Assembly: GCF_014694375.1 (NCBI RefSeq)
Contig: NZ_JAAUWW010000017.1
Coordinates: forward strand, 24,722 to 88,721
Reading direction: 5' to 3'
DNA length: 64,000 nucleotides
Origin: Vibrio sp. S17_S38
Lineage (GTDB): Bacteria; Pseudomonadota; Gammaproteobacteria; Enterobacterales; Vibrionaceae
Within the stretch, counting starts at the first letter, position 1, and every line of letters starts with the position of its first letter. Below, in pieces: positions 51,808 to 63,901 of the stretch. A program made the position numbers and the translations under genes. The notes beneath the pieces were generated by a model. The model had not been told where the DNA came from, did not search any database, and was given only the letters and a program-made list of their open reading frames with translations.

Positions 51808-53646
51808 ATGAAAATTATGAATCACAAGAGCCTCAGTGTACCACGCTTATTGACTTCAATTGTATTGATGTTCGTTCTAGCGGCGTGTTCTTCTCACCCA
51901 AATGATGGAAAAGTGGATATTACTTCCGCACCAAGTGAAAGTTCAAAAACTTACTTAACTGAAGCTGGAGCTAAAAATGTAGCCAATCAAACTGATTTGC
52001 TCATCATGGCTTTAAAAGCCAGCGTAGTTGAAAAAAACTATGACCAAGGCAAACAGCTAGTTACTCGTTTAGGTAAATTACCCCTAAATGATATGCAGCA
52101 AGCCGAATGGCAAATCGCCCGTGCGCAAATTTTAGCGAATACAGACAGCCAAGAAGCGGCATTGAAAAACTTAAATTTCAAACCACAATGGCAACTTGCC
52201 ACTAGCCAATGGGTTCGTTATCACCAATTACGGGCACAATGGTTTGAATCAATGGGTGACTTCTTTAATGCCGACCGTGAATTAATTGCATTAAAAAATG
52301 CTCAACCGATTGCGGATCAAATCCCAGCAGAAGTCTCACTGATTAATCAACGAATTTGGTTGAATTTGAATCAGTATTCAAATGAAGACATTGTAAAATT
52401 AAAACTGCAAAATAATGAAGTTGAGCTTCAAGGTTGGTTATTTGTTGCCATTGCAATGAAAACACAAATGAATTCGCCAACAAAACTACAAGAAAAACTA
52501 CAACAGTGGTTTGATGAAAATCCAACCCAAGCCATCGTGTTAGACACGCCTGCAGATGTACAAGCGATTTTAGATCTCAGTATTGTTATCCCTAAAAACG
52601 TTGCGTTATTACTTCCGTTAGGTGGCAAATATGAGAAGCCTGCGAAACTAATCCGTGATGGTTTCATTCATGCGATGACCAACGATCAAAAACGCGATCC
52701 TGAATTTAAGATGACGGTATACGATACATCAATAAAGGATATGGCTGACATTTATCAACAAATGCAAACCGATCATATTGATTTTATCGTTGGCCCATTA
52801 ATCAAAGACAACGTAGATAAACTGCAAGATATCAATAATGACAAGCTTCCAATGCTTGCACTTAATTTCCCGGAGAAAGTTGAGGAAGGTCTACAAGTTT
52901 GCTATCTCACTTTATCACCAGAACAAGAAGCGGCTCAGGCAGCCAAGCATCTTTTTGAAAATGGCTTTAAATATCCATTGGTATTAGCACCAAAAGGAAC
53001 ATTAGGTGAGCGTATTACCGATGCCTTTAATAGCGCTTGGGCAAAATACAGTAATACACCAACCGCATCTCAATCCTTTGGTGATCGTGCTGAATTACAA
53101 GCCAATGTAAATAAAGCTTTTGGGTTAACCGATAGCCAAGTCCGTATTAATCAGATCAAGCAAATAGCTTATATGGACCTTGAAACCGAAGCTCGTAGTC
53201 GCCGTGATATTGACTCGGTTTACATTGCCGCTTCACGCTCTCAATTAACGTTGATCAAGCCCTTTATCGAAGTTGCGATCAATCCAGATGCAAAACCACC
53301 TAAGCTATTTTCAAATTCATTAAGTAACAATGGAAAAGCTCGTCAATATCAAGATGTTTCTGGCATCGTTTATAGTGACATTCCAATGTTGGTCAATCCA
53401 AATGTTAGTTCTGCCAAAGAATATGAACAGTTGTGGCCAAACAGCAGTAACACCGAAAAACGTCTTCATGCTTTAGGAATGGATTCTTATAATTTAATCC
53501 ATGCCCTTCCAACCATGAAAGTCGTTCCGGGCTATCGCTTAGAAGGCGAGACAGGAAAATTAAGCATTGATAATAACGGTGTGCTACAACGTGAGTTAAG
53601 CTGGGCTGAACATGAAGCTTTTCAGTCAAACGAAAACAACCAATAA
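51808..53646 (+). CDS. lpoA: Outer-membrane lipoprotein LpoA, activator of PBP1A
   Basis: LpoA stimulates the peptidoglycan synthase PBP1A from the outer membrane. The 612-residue precursor has a lipobox LAAC with Cys27 followed by Ser, an N-terminal TPR-like helical domain (about 45-240) and a periplasmic-binding-protein-like C-terminal domain (about 265-590) beginning VALLLPLGGKYEKPAKLIRDG. Start may also be the ATG at 51817. It is the first of lpoA-yraN-diaA-dolP. Confidence 0.94.
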   Translation: MKIMNHKSLSVPRLLTSIVLMFVLAACSSHPNDGKVDITSAPSESSKTYLTEAGAKNVANQTDLLIMALKASVVEKNYDQGKQLVTRLGKLPLNDMQQAEWQIARAQILANTDSQEAALKNLNFKPQWQLATSQWVRYHQLRAQWFESMGDFFNADRELIALKNAQPIADQIPAEVSLINQRIWLNLNQYSNEDIVKLKLQNNEVELQGWLFVAIAMKTQMNSPTKLQEKLQQWFDENPTQAIVLDTPADVQAILDLSIVIPKNVALLLPLGGKYEKPAKLIRDGFIHAMTNDQKRDPEFKMTVYDTSIKDMADIYQQMQTDHIDFIVGPLIKDNVDKLQDINNDKLPMLALNFPEKVEEGLQVCYLTLSPEQEAAQAAKHLFENGFKYPLVLAPKGTLGERITDAFNSAWAKYSNTPTASQSFGDRAELQANVNKAFGLTDSQVRINQIKQIAYMDLETEARSRRDIDSVYIAASRSQLTLIKPFIEVAINPDAKPPKLFSNSLSNNGKARQYQDVSGIVYSDIPMLVNPNVSSAKEYEQLWPNSSNTEKRLHALGMDSYNLIHALPTMKVVPGYRLEGETGKLSIDNNGVLQRELSWAEHEAFQSNENNQ

Positions 53647-54001
53647 CACACGAGAAGTTGGATCACATTACGAAACCTTGGCTAGGGAGTACTTAACCCG
53701 CCAAGGTTATCTTTTTGTTGCCGCCAATTTTAATACTCGGCTCGGCGAGATTGACCTAATAATGAAAGATGGTCACACTTTCGTCTTCGTTGAAGTGAAA
53801 TATCGTAAGCATAACCATTATGGCAACGCCGCTGAAATGGTCACTTACGCAAAGAGCCAAAAGCTAATAAAAACCGCTATGATCTGGTTACAGCAACAAA
53901 GATTATCAGCAGAAACGACTCAATTTCGTTTTGATGTCATCGCTATGCATCAGCAAGGCCAAGACATTAACTGGATAAAAAACGCCATTACCCAAGGATA
54001 A
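53612..54001 (+). CDS. yraN: YraN (UPF0102) nuclease-like protein
   Basis: This 129-residue protein has the endonuclease-like fold of UPF0102: REVGSHYETLAREYLTRQGY, the acidic NFNTRLGEIDLIMKD and FVFVEVKYRKH, the usual D-ExK arrangement. Cellular role is unsettled. It overlaps the end of lpoA by 35 bases and abuts diaA directly. Confidence 0.92.
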   Translation: MKLFSQTKTTNNTREVGSHYETLAREYLTRQGYLFVAANFNTRLGEIDLIMKDGHTFVFVEVKYRKHNHYGNAAEMVTYAKSQKLIKTAMIWLQQQRLSAETTQFRFDVIAMHQQGQDINWIKNAITQG

Positions 54002-54595
<594 letters not shown>

Positions 54596-54600
54596 TCTTA

Positions 54601-55332
54601 GTGAAAAAAAATATTCTCATTCTTATCACATTTCTATTTGTCTTAAATGGTTGTGCTCAATTTCAAAGCGATAAAGAAAATCAACGACAATGGCAAGAAA
54701 AGAGCATTAATTCTAATGTCGATGCTCTAAATCACTCGCCACAATTCTCTGGAAAAATTCGAGTTACATCTGAAGTAAATAACGGTGCTGTGATCTTAAT
54801 TGGTCAAGCGACTGATGAAGAAACCAAACAAAATGTTGAGAGCTATGTGCAAACCTTGCCTGGCGTGAAGAAAACCTACAATCAAATTCGCGTTAGGCCT
54901 CTAATCAGCTTCGATCAAATAAGTAAAGACGTATGGCTAACCACCAAGGTGAAAAGTGCCATTTTATCGGAAGATAAACTCGACAATTACACCATCAAAG
55001 TAGTAACTGAAAATAACGAAGTCTTTTTAATTGGCTCTGTTCCTCCTGAAGAAGCTGAAATTGCCGCTAGTATTGCTGGCAAGGTTGCCGGAGTAAAGAA
55101 AGTAGTAAAAGCTTTTACTGATACATCGCCAGACACAAATATAAGTAATCAAAGTACTACTAATACGATGAATGCTGTAGATACATCGCCATCAAATGTA
55201 ACTAACAAACCGGTAAATAACAGCGCAACACAAGATGACAGCGCCAATGGTTCAACAGAAGTCACGGATAACTCTAGTGAAATAATAGAAGAACCGAACC
55301 CTCTACTAATAGACGAAAGCGATGTGAATTAA
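54601..55332 (+). CDS. dolP: Outer-membrane lipoprotein DolP (YraP) with long acidic tail
   Basis: DolP supports outer-membrane integrity and BAM function. The 243-residue precursor has lipobox LNGC (Cys18) and two BON domains (about 45-100 and 108-172). After that comes a 70-residue tail rich in Ser, Thr, Asn and Asp, ending in an acidic stretch. E. coli DolP is 191 residues and lacks this tail. The start is GTG with GAGGGG inside the end of diaA. Last gene of the lpoA run. Confidence 0.92.
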   Translation: MKKNILILITFLFVLNGCAQFQSDKENQRQWQEKSINSNVDALNHSPQFSGKIRVTSEVNNGAVILIGQATDEETKQNVESYVQTLPGVKKTYNQIRVRPLISFDQISKDVWLTTKVKSAILSEDKLDNYTIKVVTENNEVFLIGSVPPEEAEIAASIAGKVAGVKKVVKAFTDTSPDTNISNQSTTNTMNAVDTSPSNVTNKPVNNSATQDDSANGSTEVTDNSSEIIEEPNPLLIDESDVN

Positions 55333-55384
55333 TCAGTATAATATTTAAATATGATGTCATTGCACTTGGTGAAGTCATCAAATG

Positions 55385-55410
55385 AAAACGGCCCCAATTG
55401 GGGCTGTTTT
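55385..55410. terminator. Bidirectional terminator between dolP and ascB
   Basis: GCCCC-AATT-GGGGC (55391-55404) forms a stem that extends through AAAAC/GTTTT on both sides, with T-runs in both directions. Confidence 0.85.
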
Positions 55411-55448
55411 ACATTCTAATCATCATTCTATAAATTTAAAATAGAGCT

Positions 55449-58402
<2,954 letters not shown>

Positions 58403-58464
58403 TACTCTTTCTCCAATACGCACTACACATGCTAAATAGGTAGATAAATTCAATTAACCCACAA

Positions 58465-58494
58465 TAGTTACGCATAATATGTTACCCGTAACTT
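58465..58494. promoter_or_regulatory. GntR-type double operator upstream of ascF
   Basis: ATGTTACCCGTAACTT at 58479-58494 is identical to one half of the gntK/gntP operator. An imperfect copy, TAGTTACGCATAATAT (58465-58480, 12 of 16 positions in reverse layout), overlaps it by two bases, giving the same 14-base offset. No AscG-type (TGAAACC/GGTTTCA) site was seen. Confidence 0.65.
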
Positions 58495-58714
58495 ACATAA
58501 ATTAAAGTGATACTTGAGATCAATTAATAGAAACGAGATCTCTATCAGTAATCGAGGAGGAGTTAAAGATAAATACTTAGAGATGCTTAGTAATGATGGT
58601 TTTTTACTCAGTCAGTCAATTGGGCCTTACATAACAAAGGCCCAATTTATCGCGACTAAAATTAAAATAAATGAAATGGTTCAGATTAAAGATAAAACTT
58701 TCGTCCAACGGAAA
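58495..58714. other. Intergenic region between edd and ascF
   Basis: With the operator, 312 bases separate the edd stop from the ascF start. Besides the operator and the stem-loop at 58618-58647 it holds only a short plus-strand open frame with no family resemblance, probably chance. Confidence 0.4.
58618..58647. terminator. Probable terminator after edd
   Basis: AATTGGGCCTT (58618-58628) pairs perfectly with AAGGCCCAATT (58637-58647). The stem is strong but no long T-run follows on the minus strand. Confidence 0.5.
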
Positions 58715-60505
58715 CTATAAAATACTGGCACCCGTTTCTGCACTTGATACGTTATCTCTAAACAGACGAAATAACTCCCTTCCCATGCCGAGTTGATCTT
58801 GAGTATTAAGATTGAGGTCTAACGGACGCCCTTCTAATTCAGCGTCAGTAAATAAAGCCCCTTTTTCTGCATCCAAGGTCATCATGTCACCATCTATCAA
58901 CCTTGCTAGAGGTCCGCCTTTAGACGACTCAGGAGTGATATGAATAGCGGCTGGAACTTTACCCGAAGCACCCGATAATCGACCATCCGTCACTAATGCA
59001 GTTTTATAGCCCAACTTCATTAAATTACCTAAAATTGGCATCAATTTATGCAGCTCAGGCATTCCATTCGCACCTGGACCATTATGACGAACCACAATGA
59101 TCACATCTCGATTTAACTCTCCTAATTGATAGGCTTTTTCCACATCATGTTGAGATGAGAAGATTTGAACTGGAGCTTTGATATAACGGTTTTCTATCGC
59201 AACAGCACTGATCTTGATAACACCTCGTCCAATATTGCCATCCAGAACTTTCAAGCCACCTTGCTTTGAAAATACCGAATCATCCATTGCAATCACCGCA
59301 GGATCTGCACTGGCATTAGCCATAGTAAATCGCACTCCTCCATCAATGAGCTCAGGACGAGTTAGGTAATCCTCCATCGTGCCATAAATAGGTGTAGCGT
59401 CCATGTGCAATAAGCCCAGTTGATTTAAACGGCGCATAAAGGTAGGTCCACCACCAGCCGCTTCATAGGCATTAATATCAGCCGGGCCATTAGGATACAT
59501 TTTGGTCAATTGAGGTACCACATCAGACAACGCATCAAAGTCATCCCAAGTTAAGATGAACCCTGCGGCTTTCGCAATCGCTATCATGTGAATGGTATGG
59601 TTAGTACTTCCGCCAGAAGCTAATAAAGCCACGAGGCCATTCACTAAAGCTTTCTCATCAATCACTTTACCGATAGGACGAAAATCTTGAGAGGCAGAAT
59701 TTGAGACTCGAATAATTTGTTTTGCGGTCAACTCTGTTAAATGCTGACGTAATGGGCTTGTTGGTGGAACAAAAGCAGAACCTGGTAACATTAGCCCCAT
59801 TGCTTCAAAAACAAGTTGATTGGTATTGGCTGTACCATAAAAAGTACACGTACCAGGAGAGTGGTAAGCGCTACTTTCCATTTCTTGAAGCGCATCTTTA
59901 CCTAAATTACCCGCGGCGTATTGCTGTCTAACTTGTACTTTTTCATCATTAGAGATCCCAGTGGACATTGGGCCTGAAGGAACAAAAGCTGTCGGTAAAT
60001 GGCCAAATGCTAACGCCCCTATAATTTGCCCTGGCGCTATTTTATCGCACACCCCCAGTAAAAGGGTGGCATCAAAAGTATTATGGCTTAAACCAATCGC
60101 TGTCGCTTGGGCAATTAAATCCCGAGAAAATAGCGACAAATCCATACCATCTTGCCCTTGGGTTACGCCATCACACATAGCCGGTACGCCACCTGCGACT
60201 TGAGCACTATGACCAATATTAGATAGAGTCTGTTTCAATAAATCAGGATAATTTTGATACGGTTGATGCGCACTCAGCATATCGTTGTAGGCAGTAATAA
60301 TACCAACATTCATCGTGGTTAAATCTAATAGACGACTACTTGTTCCTCCACATGCCGCAGCAGTGTGCGCCATATTGCCACAAGATAAATGCTTCCGACC
60401 TTTGCCTTGTTTAATATAAGATTGAACTTGAGTTAAGTACTTATGTCTAGTTACTGCGCTACGCTCTAAGATCCGGTTTGTGACTTCTAAAATAATATTG
60501 TTCAT
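58715..60505 (-). CDS. edd: 6-phosphogluconate dehydratase
   Basis: Edd converts 6-phosphogluconate to KDPG, the first step specific to the Entner-Doudoroff path. The 596-residue IlvD/Edd enzyme has the cysteine motifs CGNMAHTAAACGG, PAMCDGVTQGQDGM and LLGVCDKIAPG for the iron-sulfur cluster, plus VTDGRLSGASGKVPAAIHI near the C-terminus. AAAGGA precedes the ATG. It is 17 bases after gntK on the same strand. The aldolase gene eda, usually next to edd, is absent from the window. Confidence 0.95.
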   Translation of the reverse strand: MNNIILEVTNRILERSAVTRHKYLTQVQSYIKQGKGRKHLSCGNMAHTAAACGGTSSRLLDLTTMNVGIITAYNDMLSAHQPYQNYPDLLKQTLSNIGHSAQVAGGVPAMCDGVTQGQDGMDLSLFSRDLIAQATAIGLSHNTFDATLLLGVCDKIAPGQIIGALAFGHLPTAFVPSGPMSTGISNDEKVQVRQQYAAGNLGKDALQEMESSAYHSPGTCTFYGTANTNQLVFEAMGLMLPGSAFVPPTSPLRQHLTELTAKQIIRVSNSASQDFRPIGKVIDEKALVNGLVALLASGGSTNHTIHMIAIAKAAGFILTWDDFDALSDVVPQLTKMYPNGPADINAYEAAGGGPTFMRRLNQLGLLHMDATPIYGTMEDYLTRPELIDGGVRFTMANASADPAVIAMDDSVFSKQGGLKVLDGNIGRGVIKISAVAIENRYIKAPVQIFSSQHDVEKAYQLGELNRDVIIVVRHNGPGANGMPELHKLMPILGNLMKLGYKTALVTDGRLSGASGKVPAAIHITPESSKGGPLARLIDGDMMTLDAEKGALFTDAELEGRPLDLNLNTQDQLGMGRELFRLFRDNVSSAETGASIL

Positions 60506-60522
60506 GGTTTTTATCCTTTAAC

Positions 60523-61071
60523 CTAGACGGTAACACTATCGATTACAGTCGCTGATTCATGTAAAGCGACATTGTTAATGCAACGATTTAAAACGGTATC
60601 AAAGTCGCCATCAATGCTGATCTCAAGCATATTAGGTTCATCAGCAGTTGGCATTTCTAACGTATCAAACTGATTTTGCAAAAGATCAACCGGCATAAAG
60701 TGTCCTCTACGATCCTGCATTCTTTCTTTTACTAATTCAAAGTCACCATATAAATGTAAAAAGACAACATTCTGATTGCCTTCTCTTATTTGATCTCGAT
60801 ATTTTTTCTTTAAAGCCGAGCAGACAATAACTGCCACTTCATTTTTTTGTTCAACGCTGAATGCTGCATCCCGAATACGCTCAAGCCAAGGCGAACGGTC
60901 ATCATCATTAAGTGCATGACCCGATGACATTTTTAAAATGTTAGCTTTAGGGTGAAGGTCATCGCCATCAATGAATTTGGCATTTAATGCAGTGGCAAGG
61001 GCTTGGCCAATACTGGATTTACCTGTACTTGACACTCCCATAACAAGAAGAACTTTGCCGATTGTTTTCAT
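60523..61071 (-). CDS. gntK: Gluconokinase
   Basis: GntK phosphorylates gluconate to 6-phosphogluconate. The 182-residue kinase has the P-loop GVSSTGKS (12-19), IDGDDLHP, and MSSGHALNDDDRSPWLERI, all typical of the GntK family. AGAGG precedes the ATG. It is the first gene of gntK-edd and divergent from the permease, with a shared operator. Confidence 0.95.
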   Translation of the reverse strand: MKTIGKVLLVMGVSSTGKSSIGQALATALNAKFIDGDDLHPKANILKMSSGHALNDDDRSPWLERIRDAAFSVEQKNEVAVIVCSALKKKYRDQIREGNQNVVFLHLYGDFELVKERMQDRRGHFMPVDLLQNQFDTLEMPTADEPNMLEISIDGDFDTVLNRCINNVALHESATVIDSVTV

Positions 61072-61130
61072 TTATTTGACCTCTATCAGACTTTTAGATA
61101 TTCCTACAAATTTATAGTGCCTAGCGTATC

Positions 61131-61160
61131 AAGTTACGGGTAACATGTTACCCGTAACTT
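61131..61160. promoter_or_regulatory. 30-bp perfect palindrome: double GntR operator
   Basis: The palindrome consists of two overlapping 16-bp sites, AAGTTACGGGTAACAT (61131-61146) and ATGTTACCCGTAACTT (61145-61160), centred 14 bases apart. It lies between divergent gntK and gntP, 48 bases before gntP, so one element can repress both. The site type resembles E. coli GntR operators from memory. Confidence 0.8.
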
Positions 61161-61207
61161 TTGATAATGTGAAGTTCAGCAAATAAATAATTATAAGAGG
61201 TTTAAAA

Positions 61208-62551
61208 ATGTCAGACTTGTCTTTAATACTCACTGCGGCAGGATCTATCGTCCTTTTGCTATTTTTAGTCATGAAAGTACGGCTGCATGCTGTAGTCTCA
61301 CTTATCTTGGTTTCAATGGTTGCTGGCTTATTTTCGGGAATGAATCCGGCAGATATCGCAGGCACGATTCAAAAAGGTATGGGCGGCACTTTAGGTTTCA
61401 TCGCGGTAGTGGTGGCTCTAGGGGCGATGTTTGGAAAGGTAATGGAAGAAACGGGCGCATTAGACCAAATAGCTCATACCCTATTACATCGATTCGGAGA
61501 AAAAAACTCGAACTGGGCAATGACCTTTACCGGGTTTATCTGCGCACTTCCTTTATTTTTTGATGTGGCTGTTGTCTTATTAATTGGCATTGCTTTCGCT
61601 GTTGTCAGAAAAGGTGGTGGTAGTGTAGTGAAAATAGGTATCGCGCTGTTAGCTGGTATCGCAACTTGCCAAGCATTCTTGATCCCAGCGCCTGGGCCGA
61701 TCTTAGTGGCATCTCAACTAAATGCTGATTTTGGCTATATGATTTTATTTGGATTAATGGCTTCTATTCCAGCCATGATCTTAGGTGGACCAATTTGGGG
61801 TAGTTTTATTGCCAAGCACGTTGATGTACCACTTCCTAAGCACGCTCAAGATGATGGCGTCGGTCGTGAAGGCAACGGCATTCCAAGCTTCAAACTTGCA
61901 ATTTCTCTGATTGCATTACCCTTATTAATGATTGGACTAAAAACTATTGTTGCTCGTTTTATCGACCCTGAATCTAATTTACACGGTTGGTTAGAGTTTA
62001 TTGGGCACCCTTTCACTGCAATTATTGTTGCTTGTTTAACGACATTTTATGTTCTTGGTGTCAAGCGAGGTGTCTCTAATGAAAAAATCATGGAGATCTG
62101 TAGTAGTGCGCTACAGCCTGCGGGGATCATCATATTAGTTACTGGTGCAGGTGGTGTATTTAAGCAAGTACTGATTGATTCAGGTGTCGGTGAAGCATTA
62201 GGTAATTACTTAGCTGGATCAGGTTTACCTATCGTTGTTTTAGCTTTCATATTGGCAGCAGCGGTACGTGTAATTCAAGGTTCTGCGACAGTCGCAATGT
62301 TAACGGCCTGCGGACTAATAATTCCTATGCTTGAACCACTAGCCCTGTCAGGCGCGCAACTCGCAGCGGTAACAATCGCAATTGGCGGCGGTTCAATCGT
62401 GCTATCTCATGTTAATGATTCTGGTTTCTGGTTAGCCAATCGATTCTTAGGGCTAAGTGAAGTTGAAACTTTAAAAACATGGACCATGATGGAAACGATA
62501 ATTGGTACAACTGGTGCAGTTGTCGCCATAGTAATATCTCTTTTCCTATAG
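61208..62551 (+). CDS. gntP: GntP-family gluconate:H+ symporter
   Basis: This 447-residue permease has 12-14 hydrophobic segments and the family motifs EGMGGTLGFIAVVV-like KGMGGTLGFIAVVVALGAM, FICALPLFFDVAVVLLIG, PAPGPILVASQL and GSIVLSHVNDSGFW. Length equals E. coli GntP. GntT and GntU are of the same family, so the exact orthologue is uncertain; gluconate as substrate follows from the neighbours. AGAGG precedes the ATG. Confidence 0.9.
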   Translation: MSDLSLILTAAGSIVLLLFLVMKVRLHAVVSLILVSMVAGLFSGMNPADIAGTIQKGMGGTLGFIAVVVALGAMFGKVMEETGALDQIAHTLLHRFGEKNSNWAMTFTGFICALPLFFDVAVVLLIGIAFAVVRKGGGSVVKIGIALLAGIATCQAFLIPAPGPILVASQLNADFGYMILFGLMASIPAMILGGPIWGSFIAKHVDVPLPKHAQDDGVGREGNGIPSFKLAISLIALPLLMIGLKTIVARFIDPESNLHGWLEFIGHPFTAIIVACLTTFYVLGVKRGVSNEKIMEICSSALQPAGIIILVTGAGGVFKQVLIDSGVGEALGNYLAGSGLPIVVLAFILAAAVRVIQGSATVAMLTACGLIIPMLEPLALSGAQLAAVTIAIGGGSIVLSHVNDSGFWLANRFLGLSEVETLKTWTMMETIIGTTGAVVAIVISLFL

Positions 62552-62559
62552 CATTAATT

Positions 62560-62583
62560 AGCCTTCTCTAAGAGAGGGCTTTT
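62560..62583 (+). terminator. Terminator after gntP
   Basis: A stem from 62560 to 62580 (AGCCTTCTCT against AGAGAGGGCT, with one G-T pair) ends in a T-run. Confidence 0.7.
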
Positions 62584-62595
62584 AAATGATGCAGC

Positions 62596-62637
62596 TTTAG
62601 TCTGATATGAAAATAAACATTTTTATATCAGACTAAA
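62596..62637 (-). repeat. 13-bp inverted repeat at the gntR 3' end
   Basis: TTTAGTCTGATAT (62596-62608) and ATATCAGACTAAA (62625-62637) are perfect complements with a 16-base loop. The right arm includes the gntR stop codon. It may end or stabilise the gntR message; no T-run follows. Confidence 0.55.
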
Positions 62638-63628
62638 TTGTTCCACCAGAGAATAGAGTAAAACCTAAATCAAGAGATTGCTTAGTATTTGAGTCTTGTT
62701 TAATACTTTCTAATAACTGTTTCGCCGCTTCTTGTCCAATCTCAAACCTTGGTGTAATTACACTCGCAAGTTTAGGCTCCATCGCTTGCCCCACATCATG
62801 CCCATGAAATCCAGCGATAGAAATATCTTGAGGCACTTTAATACCAAGGCGTTGGCACTCAAATAGAGCCCCTATCGCTAAATCATCATTAGTACAAAAT
62901 ACTCCATCTAAGCTTGGATACATCGCCAATGCTTTATTGAGTAATTCAGCGCCTAAACTGAAAGAAGAAGACTTATCGGTCAAAACATTCGTTGACAGTA
63001 ATTGTTTATCCGTCATTGCACGATTATATCCAGCAAGCTTTAATTTTGTACGCTCATCCAGCCTTGCACCCAAATACACAATTTGTTTACAGCCACGCTC
63101 AACCATTAAACTTGTCATTTCATAACCCGCTTTTTCATTATCAAAGCCGACCGATTTTAAAATAGGATCCGCATTCAAATCCATAATCTCAACAACTGGT
63201 ACCCCAGAAGTTTCGATCATTTTAAGCGTTCTCTCACTATGCTGACTCTCTGATAAAATCAAACCATCAACATGATAAGCGAGTAAATTCGATATGCGCT
63301 CTTCTTCGATCTCTTGACTATAACCATAATGCGCTAGCATGGTTTGATAGCCATGAGCTTCCGTTATATTTTCGATCCCTCTGATCACTTCAGCAAAAAC
63401 ATGGTTGGTTAAGGATGGAACAAGCACCCCAAGAGAACGACTTTTAGAATTAGAAAGCAATTCAGGCGCTTTATTCGGGATATAGCCAAGCCTATCAATC
63501 ACTTCCATAATTTTTTGATAAGTAGTGGATGAGACTTTAGAAGAGTCACGCAAACAACGGCTTACCGTCATTTTTGTTACTCCGACTTCATCTGCAATAT
63601 CTTGTAAATTGGGACGTCGTTTCTTCAT
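62633..63628 (-). CDS. gntR: LacI-family gluconate repressor GntR
   Basis: GntR represses gluconate genes and lets go on binding gluconate. The 331-residue protein has the LacI-type DNA-binding start (PNLQDIADEVGVTKMTVSRC, with the hinge LGYIPNKAPELLSNS) and the sugar-binding fold with GVLVPSLTNHVFAEVIRGIE, HYGY, DNEKAGYEMT, and VFCTNDDLAIGALFECQRLG, which track E. coli GntR closely. It is convergent with gntP. An operator overlaps its own promoter. Confidence 0.93.
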   Translation of the reverse strand: MKKRRPNLQDIADEVGVTKMTVSRCLRDSSKVSSTTYQKIMEVIDRLGYIPNKAPELLSNSKSRSLGVLVPSLTNHVFAEVIRGIENITEAHGYQTMLAHYGYSQEIEEERISNLLAYHVDGLILSESQHSERTLKMIETSGVPVVEIMDLNADPILKSVGFDNEKAGYEMTSLMVERGCKQIVYLGARLDERTKLKLAGYNRAMTDKQLLSTNVLTDKSSSFSLGAELLNKALAMYPSLDGVFCTNDDLAIGALFECQRLGIKVPQDISIAGFHGHDVGQAMEPKLASVITPRFEIGQEAAKQLLESIKQDSNTKQSLDLGFTLFSGGTI

Positions 63629-63648
63629 AAATAATTAAATCCATTAAA

Positions 63649-63664
63649 ATGTTACTTGTAACAT
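63649..63664. promoter_or_regulatory. GntR-type operator upstream of gntR
   Basis: ATGTTACTTGTAACAT is a near-perfect palindrome (mismatch only at the centre) lying 21 bases before the gntR ATG. It indicates autoregulation. Confidence 0.65.
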
Positions 63665-63746
63665 CATAGGGGAATTTAAAAATAAGAGCTATTACTAAAG
63701 AAACAATATGGAGATTGGGTATTAAACAATGTTATTACTTAAAATT

Positions 63747-63773
63747 GGCAGTGAGTCGGGCGACTTCACTGCC
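63747..63773 (-). terminator. Stem-loop, terminator-like on the minus strand
   Basis: GGCAGTGA-GTC pairs with GAC-TCACTGCC with one bulged T around a GGGC loop. AATTTT follows on the minus strand. It would end a transcript arriving from the right. Confidence 0.5.
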
Positions 63774-63817
63774 ATTAAACACAGAGGAATATCACTTAAA
63801 AAATATTGTGAGAGTAG

Positions 63818-63900
63818 AATAAAGTTTCATACTAAAATAATCTTAAGCCCCATTATACAAGGGGCTTAATCTTAGGATAAAAAATAAAGTGTCATACTAA
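63818..63900. repeat. 18-bp direct repeat flanking a 9-bp stem
   Basis: AATAAAGTTTCATACTAA (63818-63835) recurs at 63883-63900 with one change (T to G). Between them TTAAGCCCC and GGGGCTTAA form a stem. The second copy abuts the IS end. Confidence 0.65.
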
Positions 63901-63901
63901 T

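Larger units (their letters stand above)
63665..63900. other. Region between gntR and the IS element
   Basis: No convincing gene is present. It contains a large stem-loop (63747-63773), a 9-bp stem (63843-63851 with 63861-63869) and an 18-bp direct repeat (63818-63835, 63883-63900). A 46-codon frame from 63730 has no ribosome site and is probably chance. Confidence 0.5.

Noticed and set aside
58514..58720. Plus-strand frame of 68 codons between ascF and edd
   Set aside because: No ribosome site, composition of AT-rich non-coding DNA, and it covers a probable terminator.
62633..63628. The LacI-family gene as ascG, partner of ascFB
   Set aside because: The sequence follows E. coli GntR closely along its whole length, and operators in the region are of GntR type.
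63730..63870. 46-codon open frame near the right edge
   Set aside because: No ribosome site, it runs through two stem-loops, and it resembles nothing I know.
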